From: Campylobacter showae
Lineage (GTDB): Bacteria > Campylobacterota > Campylobacteria > Campylobacterales > Campylobacteraceae
Reading direction: 5' to 3'
DNA length: 64,000 nt
Assembly: GCF_900573985.1 (NCBI RefSeq)
Contig: NZ_UWOK01000002.1
Location: 124,001-188,000, forward strand
The translations under genes were made by a program, and so were the position numbers. Of the stretch, positions 1 through 10,415 are shown in pieces. Under the pieces are notes generated by a model. The model was not told the origin of the DNA. It ran no database searches and worked only from the letters and a program-made list of their open reading frames with translations. Every line of letters begins with the position of its first letter. Positions within the stretch are counted from its first letter, which is position 1.

Positions 1-879
1 GCTAAAAAACTCTAATGTGTCTAGTGTATCAAACTCATCAAAATCAAAATCTTTTGCCTCTTTTGTATCTTTTATATTAAGAACGGTAAAATTTGAAGCT
101 ACTCCTTTAAAAAATGCCATGTATCGTTTATCGACGCTACTTAAATCTACGTCTTCTTTATCACCGTCCTTTAATCCCCAAAACAAATCAAGCCACTCAT
201 TATCTAGCTTTGCTTTTATATCTTGAGACAGTTCTTTCTCAAATTCTGCTTTAAAATTTTCAAATTCGCTTAGTGGCTTACCTCTGGCATTCATTTTTAT
301 ATATAGGTCATCTGTTAGCCCAAACTCTTTAAGCTCAAGAAACCTAAATTTTATATTTTCGAGTCTGTCGTAAAAATTTGAATTTTTAAATTTATCGTGT
401 ATTACGTCTAGCATCACGAGCATAGATTTTACGGTCGGATCATTCTCCCAAAACGGCATAAACCAGCTATAATTTTTTATATCTGCAGAGATTTCGTCTT
501 TGTTAAAATCGATATCCGCATTCACTAATCTTTCACAAAATTCTCTAGAGCTGCTTCTGGTTTCGTATGTAAAACCCTTTAAATACTCACAATCTTTTTT
601 TTCTTTTTTTGCAAAATATAAGTGCAACAAAAAAAGAGTAGTGAGGCGTTGCTGCCCGTCGATTGGTATAAATTTATCACCTTCTATATTGCCATAAACA
701 AAATCTAAAAATAAATTTTCATCATTATCTAATCTATTAAAAATCTCATGTAAAAATTTATCTCTTATAGTGGCCGCATCTTTTCTACCTTGCGCGTAAT
801 CCCTTTGGATGATGGGTATTGAAATTTTTAGTTTCTTGTTACTTAGGACATCTTTTAAATTACTTGTATTATTTTCCAT
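1..879 (-). CDS. DUF262-domain protein (GmrSD-like), 3' end outside window
   Basis: This reading frame starts at the ATG complementary to 877-879 with AGGAGA just upstream, and runs off the left edge without a stop. The N-terminus carries the DUF262 hallmarks: IPIIQRDYAQGR at about residues 20-30, then PIDGQQRLTTLFLLH at about 70-85. DUF262 is the ParB/Srx-like NTPase half of the GmrSD type IV restriction enzymes, which cleave modified phage DNA. The start overlaps the stop of the upstream DUF262 gene by about 11 bases, so the two are co-transcribed and probably act together. A C-terminal DUF1524 nuclease domain, if there is one, lies outside the window. Confidence 0.8.
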   Translation of the reverse strand, partial: MENNTSNLKDVLSNKKLKISIPIIQRDYAQGRKDAATIRDKFLHEIFNRLDNDENLFLDFVYGNIEGDKFIPIDGQQRLTTLFLLHLYFAKKEKKDCEYLKGFTYETRSSSREFCERLVNADIDFNKDEISADIKNYSWFMPFWENDPTVKSMLVMLDVIHDKFKNSNFYDRLENIKFRFLELKEFGLTDDLYIKMNARGKPLSEFENFKAEFEKELSQDIKAKLDNEWLDLFWGLKDGDKEDVDLSSVDKRYMAFFKGVASNFTVLNIKDTKEAKDFDFDEFDTLDTLEFFS

Positions 880-2587
880 TTTTCTCTCCTAAAAAATTTT
901 CTAATGTTTCTATTATTGAGCCTTTATAATCTTCTTGGTCTTGCTTACTCCAAAAATATACATTAGATAAATTCTTGGTGTAATATTTTAAAAATACATT
1001 TTTAGTACATATTGGTATAAATTCGCCGTTTTTATCCATCTCGATTATCTTTTTGCGTTTTTCGATAAACGGCCCGTTACATAAAGAGCTGTTATTCTCT
1101 GCTGCTAGTAAGGCTAAATTTTCTATTCCATGCATATTTACCACATCGCCAAATTTATTTAAAATTTCCATTTGAAGCTCGTCAAAATGATTATTTTCAT
1201 TACCTTTTATAAAAATATCGATCTTTTCTTGAAGATCACTTTCATAAATATATTTTTTTGAGTTTTCTAGCCACTCGTCCTGCACTTTTTTGTCTTTTAG
1301 CCCTTTGTCGTTTTGAGCATGTATGTGCTCTAAGCTCCATTTTTTACCATTGTATTCATTAAATGAAAATCTAGTATAAGAGCCTTTACTATTTATAATG
1401 GTAGCTATATTGAAAAGCAATAGTATATTTTCTAATTCTTTTCTATTATCAATATAATTTAGCTCGCCAATATTAGCTGTATCGATTTTTATTTTCTCCT
1501 TTAAAGAATCCTTAAAACCACTTTTTGTTTTTGTTTCTGATTTGGTTTTTAGCCAGGCTCCTGACTCAAATTCGTTGTATAGGGTCATGATGTTTGATAT
1601 CCCAGATGCTACCAAAAAACCTACTAAATGATAATATTCGGAATCTTTAAACCAAAATTTAAACGTTAAAAATATCTTTTTTATATCAGTCCATATATGA
1701 GATAGCCCGTCTTTCTCCTTTGCCTTTTCTGCAAAATATCTATATATCGCATATCTATCCGACTCCGTGCTTTTTACTCCGGATAAAATTTCAAAAAGTA
1801 GCTCTATCCTAGTCGGATAGTCATTTTTTGTTAAAAATTTAAAAAACTCGTCATCTTGCAATGCGTATTCTATCTCGTCCCACTCCTTTGATATCTCTAT
1901 TTGCCTAACGCTTATTTCATTTTTACTACATTCTTTGGGAAAATTTCTAGTATTTAAAAATAGTGCCTTAATAAGTTCTGCATTTGTGAGCGGAATTTTG
2001 CCGCTATTTAGTCTGGCGAATATCTTGACTTCGTCGTTTTCGCTATTTTCAACTTCATACCATATAAACTCGATATGCTTTTCGTCTTCTGAATTTGTAA
2101 AAATCTCAAGCATCTTTCTTTTGGTGGTTTTCTTTTCTTTTATTTTTTCTTCAAACCAATTTTCTACTGCCTTATAAGCTTGATACATATAAAAATAGTC
2201 TATATTTTTATTGCTATCTTCTTGCGGTTTTGCGATGTTTTTTAAAAACTCTTGACTGCCTTCCCTTGTTTCGTAGTTAATCGTATAAATTTCTTTTATA
2301 TCGTTTTCATCTTCTAAAAGTTTTTCTAAATACTTTAAAATAATAAAAATAGTAGTAAGCCTTTGCTGACCGTCTATGACGTTATATTGATTGGCTCCAA
2401 TCTTTTTAACAACTAGCGGCTGCAAACAATAAAATTTTCCGCTACTGCCGTCTTGCATAAACTCAAGCAGATCGTCTAACAAATCCGTGACGTTTATCTT
2501 ATCCCAACGGTAGCCTCTTTGATATGCAGGCACATTGAAATTTATTTTTTTGTCTATTATGTCTCTAACTGATTTTTGTTCTATCAT
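869..2587 (-). CDS. DUF262/DUF1524 protein (GmrSD-like type IV restriction)
   Basis: The 572-residue product has the DUF262 motifs YQRGYRW (22-28) and IDGQQRLTTIF (71-81), and a C-terminal DUF1524 HNH-like nuclease motif EHIHAQN (420-426) followed by the usual ENLALL and FIEKRKK elements (489-513). In this family the N-terminal domain binds nucleotide and controls cleavage of modified DNA by the HNH part. It is the first gene of a two-gene operon with the second DUF262 gene. The ATG is preceded by AAGGAGAAAAA. The family call is strong; the substrate (modified phage DNA) is inferred. Confidence 0.88.
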   Translation of the reverse strand: MIEQKSVRDIIDKKINFNVPAYQRGYRWDKINVTDLLDDLLEFMQDGSSGKFYCLQPLVVKKIGANQYNVIDGQQRLTTIFIILKYLEKLLEDENDIKEIYTINYETREGSQEFLKNIAKPQEDSNKNIDYFYMYQAYKAVENWFEEKIKEKKTTKRKMLEIFTNSEDEKHIEFIWYEVENSENDEVKIFARLNSGKIPLTNAELIKALFLNTRNFPKECSKNEISVRQIEISKEWDEIEYALQDDEFFKFLTKNDYPTRIELLFEILSGVKSTESDRYAIYRYFAEKAKEKDGLSHIWTDIKKIFLTFKFWFKDSEYYHLVGFLVASGISNIMTLYNEFESGAWLKTKSETKTKSGFKDSLKEKIKIDTANIGELNYIDNRKELENILLLFNIATIINSKGSYTRFSFNEYNGKKWSLEHIHAQNDKGLKDKKVQDEWLENSKKYIYESDLQEKIDIFIKGNENNHFDELQMEILNKFGDVVNMHGIENLALLAAENNSSLCNGPFIEKRKKIIEMDKNGEFIPICTKNVFLKYYTKNLSNVYFWSKQDQEDYKGSIIETLENFLGEKNGK

Positions 2588-2654
2588 TTTTTCTCCTTTT
2601 CTAAAATAAAAGTTAAATTATAGCATAATGCATACGATCAAACAAGATTGCAAC

Positions 2655-4682
2655 CTAAAACCCTATCCTAGCACTTTTCTCTTCGTTTTTTAGTGCAACT
2701 TCCTGCTCTAACCTTTCATAAAAATCATCTCCATTTTTGATAGGTCTAAATTTAGCTTGTCTTCTTACACTAGCAAAATCTCCTGGGGCTAACAAGCCTA
2801 AATTTGAAATCTTTTTAGCTGCATTTTCATCAAATTTTACTTTTAGCAAGGCGCACTCTTTTTTAAATAAATTTAGCGCTTGATTTGGCAATAGATACCC
2901 AAACTCTAGCTTTAGGTCAAATCTTCTTAAGCTTGCTTTATCGAGATTATCGATTAAATTCGTAGTTGCGATAAATATCCCGTCAAAGCTCTCCATCTGC
3001 ACTAGCATCTCGTTTACTTGAGTTATCTCCCAGCTTCTTGAAGCCCCGCTTCTATCTTGCAAAAAGCTATCTACTTCGTCAAACACAAGCACGGCTTTTT
3101 TGTTTTTTGCTTCCTCAAAGGCATCTGCTATATTTCGCTCGGTTCCTCCGACCCACATAGATAAAAGATCGCTTCCTTTTTTGATAATTATAGGCTTTTT
3201 TAGGCTTTTGGCGATAAATTTAGCATATGCGCTCTTGCCGGTTCCCGGTACTCCATATAGGCAAACTCTAGCGCTTTTGCTCTCTTTTATACCTTTCATT
3301 AGCTCGTTTAGATCGCAGTTTGAGTTTACGAAATTTGGATCGTAGCTACTAGGTAGATCGTCGTTTGTCTTCTCTTTTTTTTCGTCTTTTTCTATAGCTC
3401 CGTATCCTTGGGCTTTTAGAGTGTTGCTTATCACTCGCTCAAAGGCTTTGTTTTTATCTCTAGCGTTTAAATTTGAAACAACTAAGCTTGCGTTGCTAAC
3501 TACTGCGGGAGCTACATGTTGATTTTTGGCTAGCTTTTTTATTAGTTTATTATCTATCAAATTTGCGCTGTATTCTTTGATGATCTTAGCTCTCATGTTT
3601 TCATTAGGCACCCCTAGCTCTATAGCTAGGTTAAAGCGTCTAACTACGGCTTCGTCCATACAGTAGATATTATTGGTTATCCAGATGGTCGGCACTTCGT
3701 TTGTCTCTAGGGATCTATTTATAAAGGCTTTGCCGTACTGTCTTTTTTCCTCGTTTCTAGTGTTAAACACGTCTTCGGCTTCGTCATACATCAGCAAATT
3801 TGATCCAGCTTGCAAGACATTTTGCGCGAGGCAATAAGATTTTATTCTTTTTAGCTCGTTTGCGTATCCGTCTCCATCGTCGTAAGCTACTTCATATAGT
3901 TTTAAATTTAGCTCACTAGCTATCACTTTGCTTAGCTCTGTTTTACCGGTTCCAGCTGAACCGTAGAGGAGTATGTTTACTCCTTTTTGTTTTTTACGAA
4001 TAGCATTTTTTAGAAAAGAGACTAAAATTTGCGTATCCTCTTTTACGTGAGTATAGTTTTTAAGCGTCAAATTTGTTTGGCTACAAGGCTTTATCGCGCT
4101 TGCAAATACTTCGTTGATGCTTTCGCATTTAGTAAACAACGCTTCTACAAATTCGCCATTTAGCACGTCGATTTTTGATCTTAGATTACGTCCGTAGCTG
4201 TCTAGTTTTATTATCGAGGTCTTGGCGAAAATCCCGTCTTTTCTAAAGGTGTTTTGAACGTCGCTAGAATTTAAATTTAATATCTGCGATAGGGCTTTTA
4301 CGGCTTGTCTACTATTTAGGTCTCCTATCAGATCGCAAGCATCCGAGACGATCTCATAGTTAAACATAATAGCGACGAATCTCAAAATATCCTTTTCCGT
4401 ATCGGTTAGACCTAAATTTTCTTGAAGCAAATTTATATTATGCTCGAGATCTTTTAGTTTGCATGAGATTTTGGCTTTTTCAAGGACGTCAAGCCTATTT
4501 TTAAGAGCTTCGATGTCCTGCTTTGTAGGCTCGCTTGAATGCACGCCTAGAAACTCGAGGACATTATCGTATCTGCATCTTAAAAACTCCCTTTCTCCTC
4601 CGGCACGAAAAATCGCACGAAGTATCCAAAGCATCGCAAGGTCATATATCTCGTTATCTACATAAAAGCTTTCGTTTCTCAT
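2655..4682 (-). CDS. Tandem AAA+ ATPase
   Basis: The 675-residue protein has two AAA+ modules. The first has Walker A GSAGTGKT (241-248) and Walker B LLMYDEAE (296-303). The second has Walker A GVPGTGKS (477-484) and Walker B VLVFDEVD (531-538), followed by an arginine-finger-like RRFD. About 230 helical N-terminal residues come before the first module. Such proteins are usually hexameric unfoldases or remodelling machines. No partner gene is adjacent: it is transcribed alone, leftward. Its promoter closely matches that of the sigma-region-4 gene at 9972-10340, including a GGAC-n8-GTCC palindrome, so both are probably under the same control. The substrate is unknown. Confidence 0.82.
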   Translation of the reverse strand: MRNESFYVDNEIYDLAMLWILRAIFRAGGEREFLRCRYDNVLEFLGVHSSEPTKQDIEALKNRLDVLEKAKISCKLKDLEHNINLLQENLGLTDTEKDILRFVAIMFNYEIVSDACDLIGDLNSRQAVKALSQILNLNSSDVQNTFRKDGIFAKTSIIKLDSYGRNLRSKIDVLNGEFVEALFTKCESINEVFASAIKPCSQTNLTLKNYTHVKEDTQILVSFLKNAIRKKQKGVNILLYGSAGTGKTELSKVIASELNLKLYEVAYDDGDGYANELKRIKSYCLAQNVLQAGSNLLMYDEAEDVFNTRNEEKRQYGKAFINRSLETNEVPTIWITNNIYCMDEAVVRRFNLAIELGVPNENMRAKIIKEYSANLIDNKLIKKLAKNQHVAPAVVSNASLVVSNLNARDKNKAFERVISNTLKAQGYGAIEKDEKKEKTNDDLPSSYDPNFVNSNCDLNELMKGIKESKSARVCLYGVPGTGKSAYAKFIAKSLKKPIIIKKGSDLLSMWVGGTERNIADAFEEAKNKKAVLVFDEVDSFLQDRSGASRSWEITQVNEMLVQMESFDGIFIATTNLIDNLDKASLRRFDLKLEFGYLLPNQALNLFKKECALLKVKFDENAAKKISNLGLLAPGDFASVRRQAKFRPIKNGDDFYERLEQEVALKNEEKSARIGF

Positions 4683-4715
4683 GCCTGACTCCTTGTTTGT
4701 TTTTTGTTTGAGGGT

Positions 4716-4748
4716 ATTTTACTGGATAAAAAGGACAAAAAACTGTCC
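4716..4748 (-). promoter_or_regulatory. Promoter with GGAC-n8-GTCC operator upstream of AAA+ gene
   Basis: On the minus strand a palindrome GGACAGTTTTTTGTCC (4733-4748) is followed by TTTTT, and 11 bases after the palindrome comes TAAAAT (4716-4721), a good -10 box. The palindrome covers the -35 position. The same palindrome, T-run, spacing and -10 box occur at 10416-10448. Confidence 0.6.
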
Positions 4749-4999
4749 AAATAGGTAAATTTCCAAGTTTAGTGTGCTAGCAATGGTATTTAACAAAATC
4801 ATATAGGATAATATACAATCAAAGAAGCTCAAAATTTTAATCTTTTGGTAATCATAGGCTAGTAAAAAACAAAATTATTCATAAACAATATAGCGCCATA
4901 AAGGGGTTAAATAAAATATTTATTTAATAATATTTAAGAGATAACGATATATAATAAGCCGCAAACAGCGATATATTTTTAAAAAATATAGGAGAAAAT

Positions 5000-6755
5000 A
5001 TGCTTGAAGATATAGACTATGACGGTTTTAAAGATTATTGTAAACAAACTTTAAGTAAAAATACGGTTCAACAATATCAAACCTATTTAGGAAATTTTAT
5101 TAATTTTTTGGAAGACAATAAAATTTACTCAATTTTTGACTATTATGACTTAAAAAGCAAAAACCCAAAATATTTAGAAGAAGAGTTTTTAAAATCTGGA
5201 AAAAACCAAAAAACTTTTTGCTGACTATAATTCAGCGGTAAATAAGTATATAGAATTTATAAATAGCAAAGGAATAGCAATGCCGATAACAGACAACAAA
5301 CAAAGAAAAAGCAAAACAGATTTATCACTAAATCAAATTTTATACGGCCCTCCGGGTACAGGAAAAACATATACCACAATAGCAAAAGCTATCGAAATAA
5401 TAAGAGGGGAAAAAGTTGGTGAAGAAGAAATCAACGACGAAAAAAAGAGGAAAGCTCTTAAAAAGCAATTTGATGAATATGTACAAAGCGGACAAATAAA
5501 ATTTGTAACATTTCATCAAAGCTATGGGTATGAGGAATTTGTTGAAGGCCTAAAAGCATATACCGAGGATAAAAATATACATTATCGAGTTGAGGACGGC
5601 ATCTTTAAGGAAATTTGCAAGAGAATAAAAGAGTGCAAAGAACATAAAAAATGGAAAGTGCCGCAAATTTCTGAAGATAGATTTGATAAGCTATATGATA
5701 TATATGCGGCAAATTTGCCTAATTATGCAAAAAATGAAACTTCTAATAAAAAATTAAAAACATCTGATGGTTATGAATTTTATTTATATAAAAATACAGC
5801 TCAAGGCATAGAGGCTAGATCTGCAAGTAGCGTAGACGGTAACCCCATGCCCATGAGCAAAGATAGTCTTAAGAAAATATTATTTGACCAAGACAATTCT
5901 AAATCGTCATACAGGTATGGTACACATCCTGACGCCGTATTGGAAGACATGTTATCAACCATGCCATATGTTCTAATAATAGACGAAATCAACCGCGGAA
6001 ATATATCTAAAATTTTTGGCGAGCTCATAACTCTAATAGAGCCATCAAAGAGGCTTGGAGCGGAGGATGAGATAAAAGTAGAACTACCATATTCACAACA
6101 TAAAAAAGAGGGAGAAAGGGAGAAATTTGGAGTGCCGTCAAATTTATACATAATAGGCACGATGAATACAGCAGATCGCAGCATAGCCCTCATGGATACG
6201 GCACTTAGAAGAAGGTTTGAGTTTGTAGAGATGATGCCACAACCTGAACTTTTGGGAACCATTAAAATAAAATATAAGGATAAGGATATTGATCCTAAAG
6301 AAATCGAGATAGATTTTACTACTATGCTTAAAACGATAAACGATCGTATAGAGTACCTTTACGACAGAGATCACACGATAGGGCATGCTTATTTTATGCC
6401 GCTAAAAGATAGTGCGGATATATCAGAATTAGCTTCGATCTTTAAAAATAAAATTTTACCGTTACTGCAAGAGTATTTTTACGACGATTGGGAAAAGATA
6501 AGGCTGGTTTTGGGGGATAATCAGAAAGAAAAAACCAATGAAACAAATTCAGATGACAAACAAGAAAATAACAAAACTCAGTTTATAATAAAAAACAAGA
6601 AAAGGGCAAGCGAATTGTTTGGCGGAAAAATAGAGGATATAGACGATAAAGTCTTGTATGAGATAAATTTCAAAGCCTTTAGCGATCCGCAAAGTTACAT
6701 AAAAATTTATAGCCAAGCAAATAAAGATGAAGCAAAGCCAGCTAACGATTACTGA
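5000..6755 (+). pseudogene. mcrB: McrB-like AAA+ GTPase of McrBC restriction, apparent frameshift
   Basis: A 5' frame (5000-5224) encodes an N-terminal helical domain and ends in a premature stop. The continuing frame resumes without a break as LFADYNSAVNKYIEFI and runs into the main frame (ATG 5280 to 6755). One extra base near 5205-5216 (CCAAAAAACTTTTTG) accounts for the break. The main frame has Walker A GPPGTGKT (residues 23-30 from 5280), Walker B IIDEINRGN, and the McrB-type sensor GTMNTADRS followed by LRRRFEF. McrB uses GTP to drive McrC cleavage of methylated DNA. Translation from the internal ATG at 5280 could still give a shortened McrB, as in the short McrB form of E. coli. The mcrC gene overlaps the 3' end. 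Confidence 0.8.
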
Positions 6756-7959
6756 GTTTGAGCGTATATATCAGCACAGTATAGGCAAAAAAGACTTTGA
6801 CGATATAGAAAATTTTATCCTTAAAAATAGTAAAAATGCGCCGTTTTTAAGGATAGCAAGCGGAGACGGTGGGAAATTTATACAGGCCAGAAACTATGTC
6901 GGCGTCTTACAAACAAAAAGCGGCTTAACGATAGAAATTTTGCCAAAAATAGCAGATAAAAATGATGCCGATAAAGTAAAAAAATTAAAAGACGCTTTTC
7001 TAAAAATGCTAAAATCGCTTAAAAATTTTCTACCTAAAAGCTCAAATTTAGCTAGCCTAAAAACCCAAAATTTACCGCTCTTAGAAATTTTTATCTCTAT
7101 GTTTTTGTGCGAGCTTGAGGCTCTTGTAAAAAAGGGGATAAAAAGCGACTATGTGGCGCTAGAAGATAATCTAAAATTTCTAAAAGGAAAGCTAAATATA
7201 AATGAGCAGATAAAAAGAAATAGTATCCATAAAGAGCGATTTTATGTAGAATACAGCGAGTTTTTAAGCGACATAAAGATAAATCAAATCATAAAAACAA
7301 CGCTTAAATTTCTATACAAAAAATCAAATTCTAGTAAAAATCAACAAAAAATACGCGAGCTTTTGTTTATATTTGATGACGTTTCGACGTGTAGCGATTA
7401 TAAAAATTTCTTTGCAAACTATACCATAAGCCGTCAGGTAAAACACTACGAGCAAACACTTTTATGGTGCAAGATCTTTCTTTTGGGCGACTCTTTTACC
7501 CCGCATAATGGCGACGATCTAGCCCTTGCCTTGCTATTTGATATGAATGCGCTCTTTGAAAGCTATGTCGGAAATTTCATAAAGAAAAAGCTTCCCGATG
7601 TTATATTACAGCATCGAGGAAAATATCTTATTGAAGAACCAATAAGAGACTTTGGGTTAGAACCGGATATATTCTTAGAAGGCAAATTTATAGCCGACAC
7701 AAAGTGGAAAATCATCAGGCAAGACAATAATGAAGGCGAGAAAAAGAATAAGATATCGCAAGCCGATCTATATCAACTATATGCCTACGGAAAAAAGTAC
7801 GAGTGCGATAAGCTTTATCTAATATATCCAAAGATAGACGGCGCAAAACAAGAGCCTATGAATTTTAAATACGACGATAAAATGCAGCTTGAAATTTTAT
7901 ACTTTGATTTAGAAAATGATAAGCTAATCCCATCAAACCGACTGAGTACGATTCTTTAA
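6727..7959 (+). CDS. mcrC: McrC, nuclease subunit of McrBC
   Basis: The 410-residue product overlaps mcrB by 29 bases, which implies translational coupling. The N-terminal half has the conserved McrC segment LTIEILPKI. The C-terminal PD-(D/E)XK core is visible as LEPDIFLEGKFIADTKWK, followed by DLYQLYAYGKKY, the QxxxY helix. McrC binds the McrB ring and cuts DNA between distant methylated sites. It reads intact, so the system's activity depends on whether a functional McrB is made from the frameshifted gene upstream. Confidence 0.9.
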   Translation: MKQSQLTITEFERIYQHSIGKKDFDDIENFILKNSKNAPFLRIASGDGGKFIQARNYVGVLQTKSGLTIEILPKIADKNDADKVKKLKDAFLKMLKSLKNFLPKSSNLASLKTQNLPLLEIFISMFLCELEALVKKGIKSDYVALEDNLKFLKGKLNINEQIKRNSIHKERFYVEYSEFLSDIKINQIIKTTLKFLYKKSNSSKNQQKIRELLFIFDDVSTCSDYKNFFANYTISRQVKHYEQTLLWCKIFLLGDSFTPHNGDDLALALLFDMNALFESYVGNFIKKKLPDVILQHRGKYLIEEPIRDFGLEPDIFLEGKFIADTKWKIIRQDNNEGEKKNKISQADLYQLYAYGKKYECDKLYLIYPKIDGAKQEPMNFKYDDKMQLEILYFDLENDKLIPSNRLSTIL

Positions 7960-8180
7960 ATTAGGGGAAAAACTTATTTTATTCCTTGTTTTTCGCATTA
8001 TATTAATCTAGCCGGCTAGTTGTTAAAATATCCTCTCTTTAACCCAGGGATTAAGCAGAAGCTTTAAATTAATATGAGCCAAAAACTTACACACGCCCTT
8101 TATTTGTAAAATACGCCATTGTATATATTTTCTTAAAAATTTTTTGACACAAATTTGTATATCTCTTAAAAGGAGCAATA
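7960..8180. other. Intergenic region between mcrC and the solenoid gene
   Basis: No gene is seen here. It contains a perfect 12-base palindrome CTAGCCGGCTAG (8008-8019) and, close to the next gene, TTTTGACACAAATTTGTATA, which could supply -35-like sequence. AAAAGGAG before 8181 is the ribosome-binding site. Confidence 0.4.
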
Positions 8181-9929
8181 ATGCTTTACGACTACGACAA
8201 ACTACATAAGCTGGATGAGGGGAGGATAATGTATGCTAGCTATGTCCTTGATGACAATATTCCTATACGGGAGTTGATTAAAGAGATAGGAAAAACCATA
8301 GACAAAGACGAATTCGATACGATCGTAAAAACTTGTCCAAAATACATAACAAGACGAAATCATAATCTTTTTACATACGACGATATCGCCACAAAACTAG
8401 CAAAAGAAGAAAACCTAGCTTTAGCCAAAAAAGTTCTTTTGATGTTTGAAAAACGTTGTAAAATAGGCGGAGCAGACTATGCGTACCTGGCCCAAAGAGT
8501 TTATAAAATCACAAATGATATAAGATGGTGTAAAAGACTGTTTTTAAAGGCAAAAATGCATGCCAAATATGAGATTTGTTATATCAATATGCTAAATTTT
8601 ATAAAGTTAAAAATCATAAGCCAAAATACGGCAATAAGATTTTTAAACGATATCTTAGCTACGACTAATTTTGACGCTAACTTTTATTGTTATTTCAGTT
8701 TGGAAATTTTAAATTTAAAAATAAAAGACGCTTATGCTATAGCAAAAAGGTTTTATACTAGAGCGCTAAGCGATGGTAAATGTTTATATACAAGACACAT
8801 AAAAAGCGGACTAAAACACTATTTGTTGGATAGGCCGCTCGCATGCACTTTACTTGACCAAAATATAAAAAATGACTACATATCGGATCTTATGGCCATA
8901 GCTAAGATTTGTCATAAAAATGAAAATACAGGTAAAAAGGCCGTAAAAAAGGCCATTAAGTTGGTCAAAAATACAGATGATTTTGTCAGGATCGCTCCCA
9001 TAGCAAAGAAATTTCTCGGAAAGAAAGAGGCAATAAAATTTTTAAAACAAGGTTATTTTTTAGATGAAACGCCTTTAACCGACAATGCAAATTATACCTG
9101 CGAGTCTGTTATAAAAAACAGTAAAGCCACTATATATTACAAAGCTTCTCACATAAACACCGAAAAAGTCAATATTTTAGAATGGATTATAAGGCTCGGA
9201 AAGAGATCTTGGGCCAAAAGACGACTAGATGAAATGGTGGCCAAAAAAGACATACTAAATGGTGCCGATATAGACTCTTTAGCAGAAGCTATGGCTAGAG
9301 TTTACGTAAGGTATTTTAATGATACCAAAAGTGCCGAAGATATTTTTAAAAACATAGCGCAAAATATAAACGATCCTATTGATTTAAATTTATTAACGTC
9401 TGAAATTTCTAGCACTATAGGAGTTAAACATTGGCTCAGAGAGCATTACAACAGACTTGAGAAAGCAGCCAAAAGCGCCGAAGAGTTTACTGAGTTGGCC
9501 GAATACATGGCAAACTATTTTTTGGATTTTAAGGCAGCGCAGAGACTTCATCTAAAAGCGATAAAGACCTTAGAGTATACGGCGGTTAGTTACAATCGTC
9601 ATAATCTTTATACGCTTTTAAAACAATTTTATGAAAATGCATCTACTGGCATTCTTCATATGGCTTGTAAAAGTATCCAAAAATCAGGCTGCAAGCATTG
9701 GGGGCTTTTAGCTAACTACTATGCAAAAGCAAATGATAAAGTATCGGCAAAATCTTGTTTTTTAAAAGAACTAAATAGCGCCAAAAGTTATGAAGAAATC
9801 CTAAGCATAGCAGAGGATGTCTATAATTATTTAGAAGATAGCCAGTGGGTAGCAAAAATAGTGCTCGATGACCGGTTTTTAGCTTTGCCAGATAGAGTAG
9901 CTGAAACCGTCGAAACACAAAGCAGATAG
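8181..9929 (+). CDS. Alpha-solenoid (TPR/HAT-like) protein of unknown function
   Basis: The 582-residue product is almost entirely helical. It is rich in A, K, L, Y and W spaced as in TPR or HAT repeats, for example FTELAEYMANYFLDFKAAQRL and SYEEILSIAEDVYNYLED. There is no signal peptide, membrane segment or catalytic motif. It has a strong ribosome-binding site (AAAAGGAG) and no co-transcribed neighbour. A scaffold or protein-binding role is plausible, but the function is not recognised. A nine-C tract (9943-9951) lies just after the stop, in the gap before the convergent regulator gene. Confidence 0.6.
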   Translation: MLYDYDKLHKLDEGRIMYASYVLDDNIPIRELIKEIGKTIDKDEFDTIVKTCPKYITRRNHNLFTYDDIATKLAKEENLALAKKVLLMFEKRCKIGGADYAYLAQRVYKITNDIRWCKRLFLKAKMHAKYEICYINMLNFIKLKIISQNTAIRFLNDILATTNFDANFYCYFSLEILNLKIKDAYAIAKRFYTRALSDGKCLYTRHIKSGLKHYLLDRPLACTLLDQNIKNDYISDLMAIAKICHKNENTGKKAVKKAIKLVKNTDDFVRIAPIAKKFLGKKEAIKFLKQGYFLDETPLTDNANYTCESVIKNSKATIYYKASHINTEKVNILEWIIRLGKRSWAKRRLDEMVAKKDILNGADIDSLAEAMARVYVRYFNDTKSAEDIFKNIAQNINDPIDLNLLTSEISSTIGVKHWLREHYNRLEKAAKSAEEFTELAEYMANYFLDFKAAQRLHLKAIKTLEYTAVSYNRHNLYTLLKQFYENASTGILHMACKSIQKSGCKHWGLLANYYAKANDKVSAKSCFLKELNSAKSYEEILSIAEDVYNYLEDSQWVAKIVLDDRFLALPDRVAETVETQSR

Positions 9930-9971
9930 GGGCTAATAATTACCCCCCCCCTACCCCACTCACTAGCAAAT

Positions 9972-10340
9972 TCAAGACATATCTTTCACGTAGTCATAAA
10001 ATTTCCTAACGATCCTTGGATGCTTGATCTTTTTTATAGCCTGGGCTTCTATTTGTCTCACGCGCTCTCTAGTCACTCCACCTAGCACTAGCCCGGTTTC
10101 TTCTAGAGTATACGGTCCGCCTGCTCCGGTATTTCCACCCTTTAAGCCCGCTAGCCTAGATGCCTCATGGATAGCTTTAGCTTGTAAAGAGTTTATGATA
10201 CCCGTCAAATCGCTCTTGATATTTTTTAGCTTAAACGCATTTTCCGTGGAAACATCGGCGGCATTCATCATAAATTTGACCTTTTCTCGTAGCTCTTCGG
10301 CGATCTCGAGCATCTCTTTTATTTGGGCTAAATTTTGCAT
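9972..10340 (-). CDS. Sigma-70 region 4-only DNA-binding protein
   Basis: The 122-residue product has a predicted helical N-terminal half and a C-terminal helix-turn-helix typical of sigma-70 region 4.2, YTLEETGLVLGGVTRERVRQ followed by IEAQAIKKIKHPR. Regions 2 and 3 are absent, so it is not a complete sigma factor. It could act as a regulator binding -35-like DNA or RNA polymerase. It is divergent from the Fic gene. A palindrome GGACGTAAATATGTCC and a TAAAAT box in its promoter are shared with the AAA+ gene at 2655-4682. Confidence 0.8.
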   Translation of the reverse strand: MQNLAQIKEMLEIAEELREKVKFMMNAADVSTENAFKLKNIKSDLTGIINSLQAKAIHEASRLAGLKGGNTGAGGPYTLEETGLVLGGVTRERVRQIEAQAIKKIKHPRIVRKFYDYVKDMS

Positions 10341-10415
10341 ATTATCTCCTTTGTAGGTTATGGCTAGTAATAGTACATTTTGTTAATTTTTTTACATAGG
10401 TTGATTCATAAAGGT

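Noticed and set aside
9943-9951. Nine-C tract as a phase-variable switch
   Set aside because: It lies between convergent genes, after the stop of one and beyond the stop of the other, and is not placed to change a frame or a promoter.
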